A stretch of 64,000 nt of DNA. Origin: Monodelphis domestica (taxonomy: Eukaryota; Chordata; Mammalia; Didelphimorphia; Didelphidae). Shown here one piece after another: positions 61,601 through 64,000 of the stretch. Both the position numbers and the translations under genes were made by a program. The DNA is taken from the NCBI RefSeq assembly GCF_027887165.1, contig NC_077227.1, forward strand, positions 349,539,207 through 349,603,206, written 5' to 3'. A model generated the notes under the pieces. It saw only the letters and a list, made by a program, of their open reading frames with translations. It did not search any database and was not told where the DNA came from. Numbering within the stretch: position 1 is the stretch's first letter; each line of letters opens with the position of its first letter.

Positions 61601-63119
61601 TTCTAGTCATTGTGCTACTAGTTGCCCCTTACAAAATGTAGATTAAAATAGCCCCTGGAAATGGGAAACTGATCCTTTTGAAAAATGAGGAGGAAGTCTT
61701 ATATTCAATGCCAGGAATCAGGTATTTACTAGTGCCATTGTGAAGCCTTTTAGGGCTAAATGCTGATTTTTTTTTTGAGATTCAGTAGGGAGATAGCAAT
61801 GAACAAAATGTAGTTTTGGAAAACTTATAATCCCTATTTTTCAGCTCTCCATTAATCTCCAAGTCAGCAGTAATTTCATGATGAGCTTATAGTGCTTTAT
61901 TTTGCCACATATGATGGATAAAGTTAACTTTATATATTTTTAGAGCTGGCGGGGCAGGGAAAGGCAGTGCTGATGTTTACCTGGGGACTGGCCCTTGAAT
62001 CTATTCCAGAGAGGCTTATAGAGCAATTGGCAGTAAAGATCTAAGGTCCTGGGCCTCCATTACTGGGTATACATCCCAGGGTTGTCACATTTTGCCCTGA
62101 CGACCTGGTGAACAGTTCCATCTCATCCCAGGAGGTGAGCTCGCCATCCCCCGATGTGCTGAACACAACTGAGCCCCTGAGCCAGTCCCAGAAGGAGATC
62201 CAACGCCAGTCCACACTGCAACTATTGCGCAAGGTCCTGCAGATCCCAGAGAATGAGTCGGAGCTGGCCGAGGTCTTCACCCTGATCCACGAACTCAACA
62301 GCTCCCGACTCATCCTGTCCAACGTGAGTGAGGAGACGGTCACCATCGAGCAGACCTCTTGGTCGAATTATTACGAATCTCCATCCACGCAGTGCCTCCT
62401 CTGTAGCAGCCCATTATTCAAAGGGGGACAAAAGTAAGAGCCCCTTTTAGCTTTATCATGGCCCCTGCTTATTCCACCTTAGTTATACTATTGGTCCTAC
62501 CTTTCAAAGGCCTTTTTCAAGCCCCTTTATTTGGAAACATCTTTAAACTGAAAGCATTTATATATATATATATATATATATATATGTAGATTAGTACACT
62601 CTGCCTTTCCTGAGGTTCCCTCCACAGAACTTGTTTTCATAGAATTAGGTTTTCAATATTTACTTTTTATTCCAACATCCCTAGGCCCTATGCTACATTT
62701 TGGCCAATTTGGAATTTATGACACTAGAACTCAAATAGAAACATAGTTTCAAAAACACCTCTTGTGTTTAATTGAATATATGATGGGAAGGAACAGTTGG
62801 CTTAAATTTAGTGGTGATGAATAAAAATGAACTTGTAATTAACCAGCATATAGACTGTTTGGAAAACTGTTTCCTGTATTTTCTACCAGTTCTTGAAAAT
62901 ATATTACCCTGGTTCATATAACCTTGTAGCTCCATTAGGAGTTGGTGTCTATTCTGCATTCCCCCCCTACCTTTTTTTTTTTTTGCTTTAGCTCCTTGGC
63001 TGGACCACAAGAGTGCTGGTTGCTGACAGCAAACCGATTACAGCTGGTTACTGCCCAAGTGAAGATGTGTCTGAATCCACAGTGTCTGGCTTTGCACAGC
63101 TTCACAGACATCTATACAG
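25542..63119 (+). CDS. HMGXB3: HMGXB3, HMG-box and zinc-ribbon nuclear protein (5' two-thirds of the gene)
   Basis: Twelve coding exons join in frame: 25542-25678, 27213-27387, 36401-36904, 38053-38151, 39086-39217, 53426-53853, 55097-55272, 55446-55540, 56769-56864, 59294-59443, 62132-62433 and 62992-63119. They give about 807 codons plus one base before the window ends. All internal junctions use GT-AG. The protein has a lysine-rich tract (residues 27-46), an HMG box (about 45-104), an acidic and serine-rich linker, a Cys4 ribbon at 317-338 and its near-copy at 627-648, and a Cys-containing region from about 750. The sequence agrees closely with my memory of human HMGXB3 from [15 protein letters not shown] through ALHSF-DIYTG. 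A nuclear DNA-binding role is inferred from the HMG box; no specific pathway is visible. The C-terminus lies beyond 64000. Confidence 0.95.
26710..27122. mobile_element. Tigger/MER2-like non-autonomous DNA transposon
   Basis: The left part 'ggaatatgttccaagacctt...ggatggctgaacccttagatagta' resembles the 'ttccaagaccccc-gtggatgcctgaaaccgcggatagta' region of mammalian Tigger-type MITEs. The right part 'gcacagataagggaagac' plus 'aactgta' matches the opposite end. A C-run lies near 26713-26732. It ends about 90 bp before the HMG-box exon. Ends are approximate. Confidence 0.5.
27213..27387 (+). CDS. HMGXB3: HMGXB3 exon 3 (HMG box)
   Basis: Acceptor TTTCAG|AT, donor CCT|GTAAGT. It encodes [19 protein letters not shown], then [20 protein letters not shown] and [15 protein letters not shown], that is, most of one HMG box including the conserved W and the YYLEKA helix. 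Reading past the donor to the stop at 27436 gives only intronic residues. Confidence 0.95.
27740..28800 (-). repeat. CR1/L3-like LINE, antisense
   Basis: The reverse complement of about 27870-27950 carries 'gctaacaattagagtcatct' and 'aaaagtggaatggg', the same block as 'cctaacaattaggactgtcc' in the sense copy near 63475. The segment to about 28790 ('gattcctagggtactcccc') matches CR1-type upstream text. Old and heavily decayed. Confidence 0.5.
28830..29720 (-). repeat. Old L1 ORF2 (reverse transcriptase) fragment, antisense
   Basis: The minus strand reads KINKIDK-type L1 text: 29360-29169 gives [20 protein letters not shown], then [20 protein letters not shown] and YYAQLYGNK. This is the classic L1 ORF2 segment before the RT core. 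Flanking text near 28900-29100 matches the RT region. Interrupted by stops. Confidence 0.8.
30046..30246 (-). repeat. MON1-type CORE-SINE
   Basis: Antisense copy with core 'gacttgcccagggtcacac' and head 'ccactgagctaaccagctt'. Confidence 0.85.
30265..32450 (+). repeat. Old L1 3' portion, split by LTR-derived sequence
   Basis: About 30265-30500 encodes decayed L1 ORF2 C-terminal text ([10 protein letters not shown]-like, then [17 protein letters not shown]). About 31565-32450 continues with [11 protein letters not shown]-like text and the L1 3' end. LTR-like DNA (about 30500-31560) lies between. The copy is older and more diverged than the L1 at 32473. Confidence 0.6.
30500..31560 (-). mobile_element. 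Endogenous retrovirus LTR-derived sequence (fossil)
   Basis: A GC-richer insert of about 1 kb splits an old L1. It has a minus-strand AATAAA near 30970, suggesting antisense orientation. The right edge is blurred by a TA microsatellite (31521-31545). I could not fix the ends, and it may hold some internal sequence as well as an LTR. Confidence 0.4.
32473..35205 (+). mobile_element. 5'-truncated L1, 3' end of ORF2 and 3' UTR, with nested solo LTR
   Basis: Translation gives [21 protein letters not shown] (in pieces), then after a 1.1-kb LTR insert [40 protein letters not shown] and [12 protein letters not shown]...[12 protein letters not shown], the C-terminal third of L1 ORF2. It is broken by stops (for example near 33853 and 34248), but blocks up to 172 codons stay open, so it is fairly young. 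Exact 15-bp target duplications AAAAATATTAGTACT lie at 32458-32472 and 35206-35220. Confidence 0.9.
32537..33623 (-). mobile_element. Solo LTR of an endogenous retrovirus nested in L1
   Basis: The 1087-bp insert starts TGTGAG and ends TTTACA, with a 4-bp duplication ATAT at 32533-32536 and 33624-33627. Removing it leaves continuous L1 sequence, which proves the insertion. A minus-strand TATA-like CTATATAAG near 33105 suggests antisense orientation. It is related to the LTR at 48034-48585 (shared 'aaatacccaagtcaattggg' and 'aaatacccaagtcagctgcc' blocks). Solo-LTR fossil, younger than the L1. Confidence 0.85.
35880..36310 (-). repeat. L1 3' end fragment, antisense
   Basis: The text 'gcttagccattccccaattg' and 'tctttgctaccaccaaaaat' is the antisense of the marsupial L1 ORF2 terminus (compare KNWKR...[10 protein letters not shown] at 34650-34690). 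It ends about 90 bp before HMGXB3 exon 4. Confidence 0.7.
36401..36904 (+). CDS. HMGXB3: HMGXB3 exon 4
   Basis: Acceptor TTACCAG|AAC, donor GTGAGG|GTAAGT; 168 codons in phase 0. It encodes [20 protein letters not shown] and [12 protein letters not shown], strongly conserved with human, then an acidic, low-complexity linker rich in E, V, S and T (residues about 140-272). Confidence 0.95.
36905..38052 (+). other. HMGXB3: HMGXB3 intron between exons 4 and 5
   Basis: About 1.1 kb of mostly unique-looking sequence without a clear repeat and without coding signal. Confidence 0.5.
38053..38151 (+). CDS. HMGXB3: HMGXB3 exon 5
   Basis: Acceptor TTTGTAG|GAC, donor AAGCTG|GTTAGT; 33 codons in phase 0. 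It encodes [20 protein letters not shown] and then [13 protein letters not shown], matching the human serine-rich segment. Confidence 0.93.
38280..38975 (+). repeat. THER/MIR and MIR fragments
   Basis: About 38280-38470 resembles a THER/MIR repeat ('gacttgctcacagccatact', 'agtgaggcacagaatcca'). About 38790-38970 is a MIR with 'acaagtcatttctcttcc' and 'gggcctcagtttctttt'. Confidence 0.6.
39086..39217 (+). CDS. HMGXB3: HMGXB3 exon 6 (first zinc ribbon)
   Basis: Acceptor CCCAG|ACT, donor AAAG|GTAAGG; 44 codons, phase 0 at both ends. It carries Cys317, Cys322, Cys335 and Cys338 in the form CxxPxCSFxY..RHKPxxCPxCG, a Cys4 zinc-ribbon-like unit. Exon 11 carries a near-copy. Confidence 0.95.
40779..40985 (+). 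repeat. MON1-type CORE-SINE, sense
   Basis: Sense copy: head 'gattcagtgaatagagagcc', B-box-like 'gttcaaatgta', core 'gtgaccctgggcaagccac' and a 3' run of T/A. One of only two sense MON1 copies in the window. Confidence 0.8.
42050..43560 (-). mobile_element. L1 5' end (5' UTR and ORF1 start), antisense
   Basis: About 42050-42560 is the antisense of the L1 ORF1 coiled-coil region (T-rich 'ttgatatcccatgaagtttt', 'ctttttgagctcttctagag'). About 42560-43560 is GC-richer with repeated 'gggcttgggacttcactgca'-like units, which fits a repeated L1 5' UTR promoter. So the element keeps its 5' end, antisense to HMGXB3, but not the rest. Confidence 0.6.
43570..44570 (-). repeat. RTE-like LINE endonuclease-region fragment, antisense
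   Basis: The reverse complement near 44200-44450 reads LDDFKAK, then [20 protein letters not shown], resembling the LGDFNAK...SDHRLLRAKIRI endonuclease end of RTE-type LINEs. Stops and frame changes are frequent. Similar antisense RTE sequence may continue left of the L1 insert (about 41000-42000). It contains a run of 19 G at 43986-44004. Confidence 0.45.
45108..45705 (-). mobile_element. Probable endogenous retrovirus solo LTR (fossil)
   Basis: A roughly 600-bp unit starts TGTAAGATTAAAAATTAATA and ends near GTGCTATAACA, with a minus-strand AATAAA near 45163. It resembles the other antisense LTRs of the window in layout. No clean target duplication was found, so the ends are tentative. Confidence 0.45.
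46897..47065 (+). repeat. MON1-type CORE-SINE, sense
   Basis: A clean sense copy from 'ggggcagctgggtagctcaa' through 'ttggttcaaatctggcctc' and 'gtcacttaacccccattgcc' to an A-run. The tail is shortened. Confidence 0.85.
48034..48585 (-). mobile_element. Endogenous retrovirus solo LTR (fossil)
   Basis: A 552-bp unit starts TGTGTAACAG and ends CTTGTTACA, with an imperfect 4-bp duplication (CTGG at 48030-48033, CTGA at 48586-48589). It shares blocks with the LTR at 32537-33623, including 'aaatacccaagtcagctgcc', but is only half as long, so it is a related subfamily or an internally shortened copy. Confidence 0.65.
49168..49330 (-). repeat. MON1-type CORE-SINE (diverged)
   Basis: Antisense, older copy immediately left of a younger one. 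Head 'cccctaattgtcctg'. Confidence 0.65.
49341..49550 (-). repeat. MON1-type CORE-SINE with exact target duplication
   Basis: A complete antisense copy flanked by CCAATCTGTT at 49331-49340 and 49551-49560. It inserted at the end of the older SINE next to it. Confidence 0.9.
49780..49900 (+). repeat. L2 LINE 3' terminus
   Basis: 'attgtaagctccttgaggac' followed by 'catatctggcacatagtagg' and 'cctaataatatttgttgatt' is the canonical L2 3' end. Confidence 0.75.
50100..51290 (-). repeat. L1 3' fragment, antisense, interrupted by a MAR1-like repeat
   Basis: About 50110-50230 and 50640-51290 are antisense L1 text ('ggagaatgactcttaattgt', 'gagacctttatcagagagac', 'tgtgggatcctcacttgttt'). About 50232-50640 is a sense MAR1-like repeat starting 'taaacatttattaattatct', inserted between them. 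Confidence 0.6.
51480..52030 (+). repeat. Old L1 ORF2 fragment
   Basis: Decayed translation gives [31 protein letters not shown] and [11 protein letters not shown], which fit the L1 ORF2 C-terminal half. It may be the downstream part of the old L1 at 46290-49160. Confidence 0.55.
52025..52990 (+). repeat. MIR and MAR1-like fragments
   Basis: About 52025-52150 is a MIR ('agagcaccagccttgaatca', 'ctggataaatcacttaac'). About 52760-52870 is a MAR1-like head ('taatgtcttactatgtgcca'). About 52880-52980 is a further short ancient repeat ('aataatagctagcgcttcca', 'tgatcctcacaactacc'). Confidence 0.55.
53426..53853 (+). CDS. HMGXB3: HMGXB3 exon 7
   Basis: Acceptor TTTTTAG|GAA, donor TCAGG|GTAAGT; 142 codons plus two bases. 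It encodes [35 protein letters not shown] and [14 protein letters not shown], matching the acidic, serine/threonine-rich central linker of human HMGXB3. This is the least conserved coding part. Confidence 0.93.
53854..55096 (+). other. HMGXB3: HMGXB3 intron between exons 7 and 8
   Basis: 1.2 kb. There is a possible MIR remnant near 54230-54500 and a short TA run near 54320. No coding signal. Confidence 0.5.
55097..55272 (+). CDS. HMGXB3: HMGXB3 exon 8
   Basis: Acceptor CTTACAG|AG, donor AAATG|GTAAGG. It encodes [20 protein letters not shown], then [20 protein letters not shown], the conserved basic and proline/alanine-rich segment. Confidence 0.94.
55446..55540 (+). CDS. HMGXB3: HMGXB3 exon 9
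   Basis: Acceptor CCATAG|AT, donor CAAAAA|GTGAGT. It encodes (D)[20 protein letters not shown] then [11 protein letters not shown]. The human counterpart is similar up to the QLG motif and then diverges. Confidence 0.93.
55798..56625 (+). mobile_element. 5'-truncated L1 3' end filling the intron between exons 9 and 10
   Basis: The ORF2 terminus is readable in pieces ('tgatccagccattctggaag', 'tgccctttgatctagcaata', 'tggaatactattgtgctata'). The element ends in an A/T-rich tail. Imperfect duplications flank it (AAATTGTTGGCTAGG at left, AAATTGTCAGCTAGG at right, 13 of 15 matching). More diverged than the L1 at 32473. Confidence 0.8.
56769..56864 (+). CDS. HMGXB3: HMGXB3 exon 10
   Basis: Acceptor TCCACAG|CTA, donor ACACTG|GTGAGT; 32 codons in phase 0. 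It encodes [20 protein letters not shown] then [12 protein letters not shown], almost identical to human in its second half. Confidence 0.95.
57608..58280 (-). mobile_element. Probable endogenous retrovirus solo LTR (fossil)
   Basis: A GC-richer 673-bp unit between TGAGTCAG and GTGTTCA, flanked by the near-duplicate 6-mers ATATCT (57602-57607) and ATATTT (58281-58286), which would suit a class II element. A minus-strand AATAAA occurs near its left end. The boundaries are tentative. Confidence 0.4.
58713..58929 (-). repeat. MON1-type CORE-SINE
   Basis: Antisense copy: 'aacccttaccttccatcttg', core 'gatttgccctgggtcagtc', head 'gagctaccctagctgccccc'. The flanks share 'taatgt' followed by T-rich text. 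Confidence 0.85.
59294..59443 (+). CDS. HMGXB3: HMGXB3 exon 11 (second zinc ribbon)
   Basis: Acceptor CCTCAG|GAC, donor TCTGTT|GTGAGT; 50 codons, phase 0 at both ends. It carries Cys627, Cys632, Cys645 and Cys648 in [20 protein letters not shown] plus SCG, with the same spacing as the ribbon of exon 6 (13 of 23 positions identical). Confidence 0.95.
60040..60232 (-). repeat. MON1-type CORE-SINE
   Basis: Antisense copy with core 'gtgacttgcccagagtcaca' and a truncated head 'caatctacagctgcctt'. Confidence 0.8.
61456..61629 (-). repeat. MON1/MIR-type CORE-SINE
   Basis: Antisense copy resembling the variant at 58-235 ('tcttagtatcaattctaaga'). The flanks carry near-duplicates AAAATGTAAAT and AAAATGTAGAT. 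Confidence 0.75.
62132..62433 (+). CDS. HMGXB3: HMGXB3 exon 12
   Basis: Acceptor TCCCAG|GAG, donor CAAAA|GTAAGA. It encodes [20 protein letters not shown], then [40 protein letters not shown] and [16 protein letters not shown]. The QCLLC motif opens a Cys-containing domain that continues in exon 13. The codons are GC-rich compared with the flanking introns. Confidence 0.96.
62434..62991 (+). other. HMGXB3: HMGXB3 short intron between exons 12 and 13
   Basis: 558 bp. It contains a TA microsatellite (about 62558-62585) and ends in a long T-run with a C-run before the acceptor. Confidence 0.7.
62992..63119 (+). CDS. HMGXB3: HMGXB3 exon 13 (last exon in the window)
   Basis: Acceptor GCTTTAG|CTC, donor ATACAG|GTAATT. 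It encodes [20 protein letters not shown], then [20 protein letters not shown] and YT. The CLNPQC motif continues the Cys cluster begun in exon 12. The frame ends one base into a Gly codon; human continues GLFNVGNK in the next exon, beyond 64000. Confidence 0.95.
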
Positions 63120-63289
63120 GTAATTAGATCCCTTCCACTCTAGCTGACCTGTAAGATGATCTCTGAAGTTTTGATGCCAAGCCACAGAGGAATCCTGAAA
63201 AACAGCCTGATGCTTGTTCAGACCTGGGCTCCAATCGAGTCACTAGATCAGTGTTCTTCCCTGGGATGGTGATGGGTCTTGAGTCCAGG

Positions 63290-63650
63290 AGATGAGGATC
63301 AAAAGAGCTGGGTACGTTTAGCCTAGAGAAAACAAAACTTAAGATGGGGGCAGGGGATGATAGCTCTCTTCAGATGCTCAAAGTGCTATTATATAAAAGA
63401 GGGATTTGGTCTGTTTGGTCCCAGAGGATGGAAGTTGAGGAGACAAATTAGGATGGCTGTCCAGAAGAACTTCCTAACAATTAGGACTGTCCAAAGTGGG
63501 TTGACCTACTCTTACAGGAATTGGGTTTCCCTTCCATGGGGATCTTCAAGCAAAGTTTGAACAACTAGGAGGATTCATTTTATACATCAGTTGAACTAGA
63601 TAAATGACTGAAGTTCCTTTCAATTCTCAATTCTGAGATTTTGTGGCACG
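63290..63650 (+). repeat. CR1/L3-like LINE 3' end
   Basis: 'gtttagcctagagaaaacaa', 'tgatagctctcttcagatgc', 'gaagaacttcctaacaatta', 'gactgtccaaagtgggttga' and 'ggggatcttcaagcaaag' follow the order of the CR1/L3 3' consensus. Sense orientation. Confidence 0.65.
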
Positions 63651-63827
63651 TACTACTGCAAGTACACCAAGTATCATGGGGAATTATGAGTGTCATTTTT
63701 CTCTTCTTAACCTGTTATCTTTAACTTGTCTAAACTCATCTTGATTATACTTTGTAATTATACCCTGAAATAGGTAACTAAATCTGACTAGTTTAATTAG
63801 GTATAATTATAAGTTCAAGGGTGATAT

Positions 63828-64000
63828 TGTGGGGCCAACAATCTGGTTGGTGAAGGGTATATACCAACCCAGGGCAGGCAGAGCCAGACCCTGAGTTAGT
63901 AAGCACAGACATTGTATATAAACAGGACAGTTAGGTTTAATATCTAAGGGATAGTGAGAAGGGTTTGAGATATCTAAGCTTAAGAATAAAATAAACCTTC
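63828..64000. repeat. Possible partial LTR at the right edge
   Basis: Starts TGTGGGGCCAACAATCTGG, contains a TATA-like 'tgtatataaacagg' and an AATAAA near 63985, and is cut by the window end. The family is unclear. Confidence 0.3.

Larger units (their letters stand above)
59444..62131 (+). other. HMGXB3: HMGXB3 intron between exons 11 and 12
   Basis: Holds MON1 SINEs at 60040-60232 and 61456-61629, a MAR1-like stretch (about 60233-60650) and a THER/MIR-like stretch (about 60780-60940). The 200 bp before exon 12 is GC-richer than the rest but not evidently coding. Confidence 0.5.

Overview
The window looks like a marsupial (metatherian) autosomal region. The evidence is the dense load of MON1/MIR-type CORE-SINEs, MAR1-like repeats, marsupial-type L1, RTE-type LINE and solo ERV LTRs, spread over an AT-rich, CpG-poor background with one CpG island. 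The sequence alone does not settle whether the species is an opossum or an Australian marsupial. No prokaryotic features, CRISPR arrays or operons are present.

Two host genes are recognisable, arranged head to head as on human 5q32. TIGD6 lies on the minus strand (single coding exon 13158-14729). HMGXB3 lies on the plus strand (non-coding exon 1 near 16560-17013, twelve coding exons from 25542 to 63119, running off the right edge). They flank one TATA-less CpG island (about 15960-17050) that probably acts as a bidirectional promoter. The HMGXB3 exons join without frame conflict into about 807 N-terminal codons: a basic nuclear-localisation tract, an HMG box, two near-identical Cys4 zinc ribbons on separate symmetrical exons, and the start of a further Cys cluster. 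TIGD6 is a complete 523-codon transposase-derived protein in which the third acidic catalytic residue is Asn, as expected for a domesticated DNA-binding protein.

Layout: 1-13150 is intergenic and repeat-rich (old antisense L1, solo LTR at 2889-3589, RTE-like LINE tail, a hAT MITE with a perfect 8-bp target duplication inside a MAR1-like repeat). 13150-17050 holds TIGD6 and the shared promoter. 17050-25540 is HMGXB3 intron 1, made of MIR, L2, MON1 and MAR1-like copies. 25540-39220 carries coding exons 2-6, with introns holding CR1/L3, L1 and a nested L1/solo-LTR pair (32473-35205). 39218-53425 is a 14-kb intron filled with L1 5' end, RTE, older L1, LTRs and SINEs. 53426-63119 carries coding exons 7-13.

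No wholly new system was found. The most notable points are the pairing of two transposon-related genes on one promoter, the fixed D-to-N change in TIGD6, the duplicated zinc-ribbon exon in HMGXB3, and a predicted upstream ORF that overlaps the HMGXB3 start codon. All gene names rest on recalled protein sequences, not on a database search.
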